A model generated the notes under the pieces. It searched no databases, was not told the DNA's origin, and saw nothing but the letters and a program-made list of their open reading frames with translations. This document shows positions 24,263 through 31,516 of a stretch of DNA of 41,820 bases, piece by piece. The translations under genes and the position numbers were made by a program. How positions within the stretch are numbered: position 1 is the first letter of the stretch; each line of letters opens with the position of its first letter. This DNA comes from Lachnospiraceae bacterium (GTDB lineage: Bacteria; Bacillota; Clostridia; Lachnospirales; Lachnospiraceae): the NCBI GenBank assembly GCA_031272185.1, contig JAISUG010000101.1, forward strand, positions 1-41,820. Direction: 5' to 3'.

Positions 24263-25144
24263 TCAGCCGCGCGAACCTCCCAGTGCATCGCTTAACCGGG
24301 CGAATTCCTCCAGCCCCAGCGCTTCCCCCCGTACCGCCGGGGGGAACCCCAGCCCTGCGATGGCCTCCGCCGCCGACTCCTTGGTGATGCCCAGCGCTTC
24401 CAGCGCCGGGTCATGGCCCAGGCTGTTGGCCAGTGTCTTGCGCCTGGTCGCAAACGCCGCCCGGATGAGCGCAAACATAAACGCAGGGTCCCCCACATCC
24501 ACCGACGGCTTTCCCCTGGGCGTCAGGCGCAGCACGGCGGAACTCACACGGGGCCTGGGGATGAAGCAGTTCGGGGGCACATTGGCCGCCAGATATGCCT
24601 GTGCGTGGTAGAGCACCGCCAGCGACAGCGCGCCATAGTCCTTCGTGCCGGGCACGGCCTGCATCCTGCTGGCCACTTCCTTTTGCACCATCACCACAAT
24701 CTGGGAAATAGGCGCATCTTTTTCCAGCAGCCCCATGACGATGGGCGTGGCGATGTAGTAGGGCAGGTTGGCCACCACCTTGATGGGTCTGCCACCGCCA
24801 TACGTCTTTGCGATTTCATCGATGTCCGTCTCCATGATGTCCTGGCCTATGACCGTTACATTGCTGTATCCTTCCAGCGTTTCAGCCAGTATGGGGAGCA
24901 GCGACCGGTCGATCTCCACGGCCACCACATGCCCCGCCCTTGCAGCCAGCGCCACGGTCAGCGTGCCGATCCCCGGCCCGATCTCCAACACCACATCCTC
25001 GGGCCCCACATCGGCCGCCGCGACGATTTTGTCCAATACATGGGCGTCCACCAAGAAATTCTGCCCGAACCGCTTGCGGAAAATGAAGTCATACTTCTGC
25101 ACGATCTGCATGGTTTTTTGGTACGGCGTCAATCCGCTGTCCAT
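24263..25144 (-). CDS. rsmA: 16S rRNA (adenine1518/1519-N6)-dimethyltransferase
   Basis: RsmA (KsgA) dimethylates two adjacent adenines in helix 45 of 16S rRNA late in 30S assembly. The 293 residues contain KRFGQNFLVDAHVL at the N-terminus, the SAM loop LEIGPGIGTLT, the ribose-binding acid in VVAVEID, and the catalytic NLPYYIATPI (NxPY type). PPNCFIPRPRVSSAVL follows, then a C-terminal helical domain. The start MDSGLTPYQ at 25144 resembles relatives; an in-frame ATG at 25177 is possible. It follows tadA by about 50 bp. Confidence 0.95.
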   Translation of the reverse strand: MDSGLTPYQKTMQIVQKYDFIFRKRFGQNFLVDAHVLDKIVAAADVGPEDVVLEIGPGIGTLTVALAARAGHVVAVEIDRSLLPILAETLEGYSNVTVIGQDIMETDIDEIAKTYGGGRPIKVVANLPYYIATPIVMGLLEKDAPISQIVVMVQKEVASRMQAVPGTKDYGALSLAVLYHAQAYLAANVPPNCFIPRPRVSSAVLRLTPRGKPSVDVGDPAFMFALIRAAFATRRKTLANSLGHDPALEALGITKESAAEAIAGLGFPPAVRGEALGLEEFARLSDALGGSRG

Positions 25145-25196
25145 GTGGCCTTCTTTCTCATCCCTATGCCCCGCCATTATGCGGCGCAGCCCCGAT

Positions 25197-25784
25197 CTAT
25201 AATCGCATCATATGCGGGCGTGTACCTTCCGAGCAAACTTGCCGCAACAAGTCATCGGGTTCGCTATCGGCTGTACCCTCATCTTTGCCCCGCCGCCGCA
25301 CTGCCCGGAAAAAGTCCTGCAGCAGCGCCCCGCACTCCTCCTCCAGCACGCCCTCCCCGGTCTCCACCCGGTGGTTGAAACCGTCTTGGTGGAGGAGGTC
25401 CAGCACCGACCCGGCGCATCCCGCCTTGGGGTTTTTGCACCCCATCACCACCCGCTTGATGCGCGACTGCACCAATGCGCCGGCGCACATGGGGCAGGGT
25501 TCCAGCGTCACGTACATGGTGCAGTCCTCCAGCCGCCAGTCCCCCACCGCTTTGCACGCTTTCTTCAGTGCGATGAGTTCCGCATGGGACAGCACGTTTT
25601 TGTCCTTGTTGCGCCTGTTGTAGCCCCGGGCTATGATTTCGGGCATACCACCTAAAGCGCACCCCCGATCCCGCACGATGACGCACCCGATGGGCGTGTC
25701 CCCCATCGCTGCAGCCCTTTTCGCCTGCTTCAGGGCTTCTCTCATGAAATACTCGTCTATTTCAACGATTCCCGGTTTTTCCAT
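25197..25784 (-). CDS. tadA: tRNA adenosine(34) deaminase
   Basis: TadA deaminates the wobble adenosine of tRNA-Arg(ACG) to inosine. Zinc ligands and the catalytic Glu lie in SHAELIALKKA and PCPMCAGALVQSRI. The helix MREALKQAKRAAAMGDTPIGCVIV is standard. The 195-residue length exceeds the usual 150-165: a few extra residues (GCALGGMPE) sit in the first hairpin, and the C-terminus carries about 30 polar residues (from RRRGKDEGTADSEPDD onward) without family counterpart. It lies between tatD and rsmA on the same strand, probably one transcript. The ribosome site is weak. Confidence 0.95.
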   Translation of the reverse strand: MEKPGIVEIDEYFMREALKQAKRAAAMGDTPIGCVIVRDRGCALGGMPEIIARGYNRRNKDKNVLSHAELIALKKACKAVGDWRLEDCTMYVTLEPCPMCAGALVQSRIKRVVMGCKNPKAGCAGSVLDLLHQDGFNHRVETGEGVLEEECGALLQDFFRAVRRRGKDEGTADSEPDDLLRQVCSEGTRPHMMRL

Positions 25785-25901
25785 ATCATCGTTCTTTCAT
25801 ATCACTTCTTTACCATAGCACTGCTTTCCCATACTCTTGTACTTTCGTTCCAGGCAGCCAATCGGACTGGTCCGGTATACCAGCCGCCGATCCGCTGCAT
25901 C

Positions 25902-26825
25902 TTAACTCCCGATCCGAAACAGCTCCTTTGCGTTGCGGTTTGTCGCTTGAATGACTTCTTCCTCGGGGATGCCCCGTATCCTTGCGATTTCCTCCACCAC
26001 ATAGGGCAGGTACAGCGACGAGTTGCGCTTCCCCCGGTAGGGCACCGGGGCCAGATAGGGCGCATCCGTTTCCAGCACCAGTTTTTCCAATGGCGCCGCC
26101 GCCACCACTTCTTTCAGCTTCTTGGCATTGGCGAAAGTCACCACGCCCCCTATCCCCAGGTAGAACCCCATCCCCAGCACCTGGGCCGCCACTTCCGGGC
26201 TGTAGGAAAAGCAATGGAACACGCCGCCGATTTCCTCCCCGTGCGCTTCCTTCAGCAAAGTTAGTGTGTCCTGCGCCGCATCCCTGGAATGGATCACCAC
26301 GGGCAGGGCGCACTCCCTGGCCAGTTCCAGCTGACGGCGGAACCATTTCTTCTGTATCTCCCGCTCCGGTTCTTTCCAGTAGTAGTCCAGGCCGATCTCG
26401 CCTATCGCCACGATGCGCCCGGGGGAATCTGCCATGCCCTGCCTGTCGATTCCCACAGCCCCGGCATTTTCATCCCACTGTGTCAAGCTGCCAGGCGATA
26501 GATGGCGGGCGGCGGTGTCGCCCGACACCTGGTCGTCCACCCCGCCAGCGCCCGCCACCGCCTTGTAGCGATACATCTTCGCTGTATCACAAACCCACCC
26601 GAACTTCTCTTCGTCCAGCTCCCCGGAGTCCGTGGGGTGTATCCCCACCGTGCCATATAAAAAAGGGTACTTCCCCAGCAAGTCCAGCGTCTTTTGCACC
26701 GACGCCAGGTCCGAGCTGATATTCACCACCGTTTCGACGCCACCGGAAAAAAGGCCGGAAAGCAAAGCATCCCGGTCGCCATCAAACCTCTCATCGTCAT
26801 AATGTGCATGTGTGTCAAAGATCAT
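25902..26825 (-). CDS. tatD: TatD family metal-dependent hydrolase, with insertion
   Basis: TatD proteins are TIM-barrel metal-dependent 3'-5' DNA/RNA exonucleases involved in DNA repair and turnover. Metal ligands lie in FDTHAHYDDERF, IGEIGLDYYW, PVVIHSRDA, FHCFSYS and LETDAPYLAP. The 307-residue length exceeds the usual 255. The excess is a Gly/Ala/Ser-rich insertion at about residues 83-137, between FGWVCDTAK and GRIVAIGEIGLD, encoded near 26415-26580. The ribosome site appears to be supplied by an AGGATA unit of a pentanucleotide repeat array upstream of the ATG. Confidence 0.93.
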   Translation of the reverse strand: MIFDTHAHYDDERFDGDRDALLSGLFSGGVETVVNISSDLASVQKTLDLLGKYPFLYGTVGIHPTDSGELDEEKFGWVCDTAKMYRYKAVAGAGGVDDQVSGDTAARHLSPGSLTQWDENAGAVGIDRQGMADSPGRIVAIGEIGLDYYWKEPEREIQKKWFRRQLELARECALPVVIHSRDAAQDTLTLLKEAHGEEIGGVFHCFSYSPEVAAQVLGMGFYLGIGGVVTFANAKKLKEVVAAAPLEKLVLETDAPYLAPVPYRGKRNSSLYLPYVVEEIARIRGIPEEEVIQATNRNAKELFRIGS

Positions 26826-26835
26826 GTGCTATGTT

Positions 26836-26857
26836 ATCCTATCCTATCCTATCCTAT
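26836..26857. repeat. ATAGG pentanucleotide repeat upstream of tatD
   Basis: Just over four tandem copies of ATCCT (ATAGG... on the transcribed strand) end 10 bp before the tatD start codon. The copy nearest the gene is the only ribosome-site-like sequence, so changes in copy number could alter spacing or strength. Confidence 0.85.
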
Positions 26858-26888
26858 CTTCTCTATTGTGTGGTGTCTAACCATGGGA

Positions 26889-27049
26889 TATTGCTCCACC
26901 AACTAAACAATGCGCGTTCGACATTGAAAAAGCAATCTATTCTACGTTGCTCATCGGTCAGATACGTTCAGTATCTTCCCTCTTCGCGCCTTGACTAAAT
27001 CGCTTTTTCTGCGTCGCCCGTTGCGCAAGGTTTAGTCGGCGGAGCAATA
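26889..27049. mobile_element. 161-bp miniature inverted-repeat element next to traX
   Basis: Terminal inverted repeats of 27 bp (26889-26915 and 27023-27049) match at 23 of 27 positions; both ends read TATTGCTCCRCCRACTAAAC from the outside. The interior does not code. The element ends one base before the traX stop codon. A shorter relative lies on the other side of traX at 28274-28348. Confidence 0.7.
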
Positions 27050-27050
27050 C

Positions 27051-28205
27051 CTACCAGTACAGCGGCCTCATAACCGCAGTGGTGATGATGTACAGCGCCA
27101 GCAGGTGCAACGGGTAGAATGCGTAAAATGCGTACTTCAGGCCGCCCCACCCCCGCCGCCCATCATAGTACCAGATGGGTATGAACGCCAGGAGCCCCGC
27201 CCCTATGCCCATCTGCCAGCTGATATATGCGCTGAAAGCCCCCCCCAGCGCCAGCGTCATCCATTTTCCAAAAAGTTCCTGCATCCCGCCGCCCGGGCCC
27301 TGCGGTTGCCCGTAGCCCTGTTTCACCGCACATACGCCGCCCTGGGTGTCGCCCCCGCCGAACGGGCCCTGGCTTCCTGCCGCGGGGTACGTCCTGACCC
27401 CGGAAACCCTGCACCATATCCCCCAGAGCGCCCCCCGCACATCTTCATCCTTGCATAGGTACAGTATGGTGATGAGCGTCACGCCCATCCAGTCATAGTC
27501 CGTCCGCAGCGCCAGGGCGAGCGCGCACCCCACCACATACGCCAGCGCCCACACAAGTACACAGGGTATCCAGTCTTTAAGCCCGGGCCCCCCTGTGTGT
27601 GTCGCTGGGCCCGGTCGGGATGCCGCACCATAATCAGAAGCTGCGCCGCTCCCAAAACTCGCCCTACGCCCTGATGGTGCGCCGTGCACATAACCCCCGT
27701 CAAGCCCGTTCGCAGCCACGCCATCCCAAGCTCCACGATCCCGATTTCCAGCCACTTCTGGTTTCCCGCCATGCCCGTTCGCAACTTCACCATCCCAAGG
27801 CTGCGACCTGTACCGCTGCGACCTGTACCGCTGCGGCCTGTACCTCTGCATCACGGACACCACACCCAGCCCGATGAGCAAGGTGAGGAACACATTCTGC
27901 ATCGTCCAGTCCGAAATCCGGCGGTAGAACGCCAGGTTGTACGGGATTTCTGAAATCAGCGCAAACACAAGCAGCCGCCATGCGTACTTGATGCGGCTGC
28001 TTGTGTGAATGGCCCCCTCCACCAGCAGGAAACAAAACAACGGGAAAGAAACCCGCCCGATGGTGCGGGCGATGTGGTAAAAATAATACTCCCCGTTGCC
28101 CAGCCTGTAAGGGAACACGAACACGGACACATATCCTATGTGGTCGATGAGCATAGTGACGATGGCGATCATCTTCAGGGCGAACCCGCTCAAGCCTCGT
28201 TTCAT
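27051..28205 (-). CDS. TraX-family integral membrane protein with low-complexity loop insertions
   Basis: The conserved parts match the TraX family: FALKMIAIVTMLIDHIGYV (first membrane segment and DH motif), RTIGRVSFPLFCFLLVEG, YAWRLLVFALISEIPYNLAF, and the C-terminal YAFYPLHLLALYII. About eight hydrophobic segments indicate a polytopic inner-membrane protein; TraX of the F plasmid acetylates pilin, and chromosomal relatives may be acyltransferases, but their role is unknown. Two hydrophilic Gly/Arg/Ala-rich stretches (about residues 120-212 and 265-310) interrupt the family fold and contain short internal nucleotide repeats. ATG 28205 is chosen for GGAGGG upstream. Confidence 0.87.
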   Translation of the reverse strand: MKRGLSGFALKMIAIVTMLIDHIGYVSVFVFPYRLGNGEYYFYHIARTIGRVSFPLFCFLLVEGAIHTSSRIKYAWRLLVFALISEIPYNLAFYRRISDWTMQNVFLTLLIGLGVVSVMQRYRPQRYRSQRYRSQPWDGEVANGHGGKPEVAGNRDRGAWDGVAANGLDGGYVHGAPSGRRASFGSGAASDYGAASRPGPATHTGGPGLKDWIPCVLVWALAYVVGCALALALRTDYDWMGVTLITILYLCKDEDVRGALWGIWCRVSGVRTYPAAGSQGPFGGGDTQGGVCAVKQGYGQPQGPGGGMQELFGKWMTLALGGAFSAYISWQMGIGAGLLAFIPIWYYDGRRGWGGLKYAFYAFYPLHLLALYIITTAVMRPLYW

Positions 28206-28273
28206 CCACACCCTCCATGACGTATGCCCGCACCTATGGGCATCTCACCTCGCACTTTGCGTCATCGTGGCTT

Positions 28274-28348
28274 TATCGCCCCATCAACCAGACAATGCGC
28301 ATCCGACTTTGGTCCCAACTTTGCGCAAAGTTTGGCCGGCGGGCAATA
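28274..28348. mobile_element. 75-bp relative of the traX-flanking inverted-repeat element
   Basis: The ends TATCGCCCC...CCAGACAATGCGC and GCGCAAAGTTTGGCCGGC...AATA are complementary. They differ from the 26889-27049 element by changes that keep pairing (CTAAAC/GTTTAG there, CCAGAC/GTTTGG here). The interior is much shorter. Confidence 0.55.
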
Positions 28349-28434
28349 TCACCGTATCCCAGCCCTCGCCGGCCTCAAGGCTCAGCATCGACCGCCCGTT
28401 TAGCCCGCGGGGCGATATCACCGTATCTCCGCCC
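28341..28434. repeat. Duplicated 3' edge of metG
   Basis: GGGCGATATCACCGTATCTC at 28410 spans the metG stop codon and recurs as GGGCAATATCACCGTATCCC at 28341 (22 of 25 positions alike), an offset of 69 bp. The upstream copy is also the outer end of the small inverted-repeat element. Confidence 0.65.
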
Positions 28435-30487
28435 CCGACGCCATCTCCCGGTCCGGCGTCATCAGGGCCAGCCGCCCCTCGGCGTCCTCGGCGCAAAGCA
28501 GCATCCCCTCCGAGAGCAGCCCCGCGAGCTTGGCGGGCTTCAAGTTCGTGATGACCATCACTTTCTTGCCCACCATCTCTTCCGGCGTATAGGAGGCCTT
28601 GATGCCGCTGACGATCTGGCGCACCTCGTCGCCGATCTTCACCTTGGAGCACAGCAGCTTTTTGGACTTGGGCACTTCCTCGCAGGCGATGACCTCTCCC
28701 ACCCGGAAACGGCACCTGGCGAACTCGTCTATCGTGATTTCTGCGTCCGCATCCGAGGGCTTCGCAGTCCCGGGCTCCGCGGCCTTCCCCGCTGCGCCAC
28801 CCCCGGCTTCCTCCCCTGGGGGCGGCGCCACTTTGGCCAGCACTTCTTTCACGTCCATCCGCGCGAAGAGGATCTCCGGCGCACCCGTCACCTTGCCGCC
28901 GCTGGGGTACAGGCCGAAGAACCCCAGCTCCTCGTACCCCCGCTTCCCGGCCCCGACCTGGGCCAGCATCTTCTTGGATGTCCCGGGCATGAACGGCTCC
29001 AGCAAGGATGCGGCTATGGTGATGGACTCCGTAAGGTTGTAGAGCACCGTCGCCAGCCTGGTCTTTTGGCCTTCGTCCTTGGCCAGCGCCCATGGCATGG
29101 TCTCGTCGATGTATTTGTTGCAGCGTTTGAGCAGCGCGAATATCTCCCCGATGGCGTCCGCCACCCGCAGCCGGTCCATTTTCGCCGCCACTTTCGCCCC
29201 ACACTGGATGGCCGCGGCTTTCAGCGGCTCGTCCATCGGCTCCGGTGCGCCGCCGTCCGCCACCACGCCGCCGAAATACTTGTTGGACATGGCCACGGTG
29301 CGGTTCACCAGGTTGCCCAGCACATTGGCCAGGTCGGAATTGACCCGCTCCGTCACCAGCTCCCAGGAGATCACGCCGTCATTGTCGAATGGCATCTCGT
29401 GCAGCACGAAATACCGCACTCCGTCCACGCCGAAAAGCTCCGCCATGGTGTCCGCGTAGATCACGTTGCCTTTGGACTTGCTCATCTTCCCCTCGCTCTG
29501 TATCAGCCAGGGGTGGCCGAACACCTGCCGGGGCAGTTCCTCCCCCAGAGCCATGAGGAAGATCGGCCAATAAATCGTATGGAACCGGATGATGTCCTTG
29601 CCGATGAGGTGCAGGTCCGCCGGCCAGAATTTCTTGTACAGTTCCGAGCAGTGGCCGTCCGCATCGTACCCGATGCCGGTGATGTAGTTGGTCAATGCGT
29701 CCAGCCACACGTACACCACGTGCCCGGGGTCGAAATCCACCGGGATGCCCCATTTGAAACTGGTGCGGGAGACGCACAGGTCCGTAAGCCCCGGCAGGAG
29801 GAAATTGTTCATCATCTCGTTCTTGCGGGAGACGGGCTGGATGAACTCCGGGTGCGCCTCGATATGTGCGATGAGCCTGTCCGCATACTTGCTCATCTTG
29901 AAGAAATACGCCTCTTCGCTGGCGGGCTGCACCGGCCTCCCGCAGTCAGGGCATTTGCCGTCCACCAGCTGGGAATCGGTGAAAAATGACTCGCAGGGGG
30001 TGCAGTACATCCCCTCGTATTTGCCCTTGTAGATGTCGCCCTGTTCATAGAGCTTTTTGAATATCTTCTGAACCTGCAGCTCGTGGTCCGCATCCGTGGT
30101 GCGGATGAATTTGTCGTAGGAGGTGTCCGCCAGGTCCCAGATGTCCTTTATGACGCCAGCAATCCGATCCACGTATGCCTTGGGCGTGACCCCGGCCTCC
30201 TTTGCCTTCTGCTCGTTCTTCTGCCCGTGCTCGTCGGTGCCCGTCTGGAAGAACACATCATACCCTTGGTAGCGTTTGAACCTGGCGATGGAGTCCGCCA
30301 GGATGATTTCGTAGGTGTTGCCGATGTGGGGCTTCCCCGACGTATACGCGATGGCCGTGGTGATGTAGTAGGGCTTGCCCCCGGCGCCCTGCAATGGCCC
30401 CCCCGCACCAAGGTCTTGCGGCGCTGCGGCCTGGGGTTCACATCCGGCCCCCCCTGCGGTAATCGTATTCCCTATCCCCTCGCTCAT
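28418..30487 (-). CDS. metG: Methionyl-tRNA synthetase
   Basis: MetG charges tRNA-Met in the cytosol. The class I signatures are present: HIGN (HIGH box) in YTSGKPHIGNTYEI and KMSKSKGN near residue 340. A CTPCES...CPDCG zinc knuckle lies in between. A C-terminal EMAP/Trbp111 tRNA-binding domain starts near residue 590 with ITIDEFARCRFRVGEV. The protein is 689 residues. Two Gly/Ala/Pro-rich segments are unusual: an N-terminal extension of about 38 residues before KPYYITTAIAY, and the linker PPPGEEAGGGAAGKAAEP before the tRNA-binding domain. The ATG has GGGAGG upstream. Confidence 0.97.
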   Translation of the reverse strand: MSEGIGNTITAGGAGCEPQAAAPQDLGAGGPLQGAGGKPYYITTAIAYTSGKPHIGNTYEIILADSIARFKRYQGYDVFFQTGTDEHGQKNEQKAKEAGVTPKAYVDRIAGVIKDIWDLADTSYDKFIRTTDADHELQVQKIFKKLYEQGDIYKGKYEGMYCTPCESFFTDSQLVDGKCPDCGRPVQPASEEAYFFKMSKYADRLIAHIEAHPEFIQPVSRKNEMMNNFLLPGLTDLCVSRTSFKWGIPVDFDPGHVVYVWLDALTNYITGIGYDADGHCSELYKKFWPADLHLIGKDIIRFHTIYWPIFLMALGEELPRQVFGHPWLIQSEGKMSKSKGNVIYADTMAELFGVDGVRYFVLHEMPFDNDGVISWELVTERVNSDLANVLGNLVNRTVAMSNKYFGGVVADGGAPEPMDEPLKAAAIQCGAKVAAKMDRLRVADAIGEIFALLKRCNKYIDETMPWALAKDEGQKTRLATVLYNLTESITIAASLLEPFMPGTSKKMLAQVGAGKRGYEELGFFGLYPSGGKVTGAPEILFARMDVKEVLAKVAPPPGEEAGGGAAGKAAEPGTAKPSDADAEITIDEFARCRFRVGEVIACEEVPKSKKLLCSKVKIGDEVRQIVSGIKASYTPEEMVGKKVMVITNLKPAKLAGLLSEGMLLCAEDAEGRLALMTPDREMASGAEIR

Positions 30488-30622
30488 GTATCCGTCCTCC
30501 CTGATACTTCCATTTCTTCCATTGCATTACGTTCCATTCTCGGCAACCGCCCCCGATCAGGCGCCGTCCCTGCCCCCCGGGCAGCCGGCATCCGGGCGTC
30601 GCCCCATCAAGCCATGTGGCGC

Positions 30623-31516
30623 TCACTCCACCCGGTTCGTGATCTTCCCGACGCCCTCCACCTCGCACTCCACCACGTCGCCGGGTTTCAGGAATTTGGG
30701 CGGGTCGAACCCCATGCCCACCCCCGCCGGCGTGCCGGTGGAGATGATGGTCCCGGCCCGCAGCGTCATGCCTTTGGAGAGCTCGCTGATGACATAGTCC
30801 AATGAGAATATGAACGAAGCGGTGTTGCCGTCCTGGCGCAGCTCCCCGTTCACATAGGAGCGCACCGGGAGCTCCGGCGGGTAAGCAAAGTCGTCCCTGG
30901 TGGCGATGCACGGGCCCATGGGGCAGAACCCGTCCAGGCTCTTCGCCATGTACCACTGCTTGTGCCGCTCCTGCACGTCCCTGGCGCTCACGTCATTGAG
31001 CACCGTGTACCCCAGCACGTAGTCCTTCGCCTCCTCGGGCGACACGTTGGTGGCGTCCTTCCAAAGGATCACCGCCAGCTCCGCCTCGTAGTCCAGTTTC
31101 TCCGTGACGCTGGGGTGGCTGGGGATGGGGTCGCCGTCCGCCGTCGCCTCCCACACCCGTTTGGAAAAATACACCGGGAACTTGTTTTCCGTGGGGAACA
31201 GTTCCTTTTTGTAGCGCGCGGATTCCTTGGCGTGGTCCGCATAGTTCTGCCCCAGGCAGAGGATGTCCTGCTCCGGGTGCGGGATGGGCGCCAGGATGTG
31301 CACCTGGGCCTTTTTCACCGGGTCCTGGATGTCCTGGGGTTGTTTCTTGGAGGCGATTTCCAGCAGCTGCAGCTCGGGCTCGCTTACATTCTTGATGAGT
31401 TCCAGCATGGTGCCATAGTCGATCCCCGCATTGCAGATGGGGTAAACCCACTCCCCGTCAACACTTAGCACCCCCACTTTCTGTTTCTGGTCGATCCTGT
31501 ATGTGACTAGTTTCAT
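30623..31516 (-). CDS. Fumarylacetoacetate hydrolase family protein
   Basis: This 297-residue FAH-superfamily enzyme cleaves or isomerises a 2,4-dioxo acid, acyl-pyruvate or related catechol-path product; the substrate cannot be told from sequence. Motifs of the catalytic domain: ILCLGQNYADHAKE, FSKRVWEATADGDPIPSH, the metal ligands in DYEAELAVIL and NDVSARDVQERHKQWYMAKSLDGFCPMGP, and STGTPAGVGMGFDPPKFLKPGD. The N-terminal domain of about 75 residues is typical of the long subfamily. The start codon has GGGAGG upstream and lies 59 bases inside the end of the preceding GlgX-like gene, so translation may be coupled. Confidence 0.93.
   Translation of the reverse strand: MKLVTYRIDQKQKVGVLSVDGEWVYPICNAGIDYGTMLELIKNVSEPELQLLEIASKKQPQDIQDPVKKAQVHILAPIPHPEQDILCLGQNYADHAKESARYKKELFPTENKFPVYFSKRVWEATADGDPIPSHPSVTEKLDYEAELAVILWKDATNVSPEEAKDYVLGYTVLNDVSARDVQERHKQWYMAKSLDGFCPMGPCIATRDDFAYPPELPVRSYVNGELRQDGNTASFIFSLDYVISELSKGMTLRAGTIISTGTPAGVGMGFDPPKFLKPGDVVECEVEGVGKITNRVE

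Noticed and set aside
28274..28434. Possible rho-independent terminator after metG
   Set aside because: Strong pairing exists but there is no T-tract on the minus strand, and the paired parts belong to the small inverted-repeat element.
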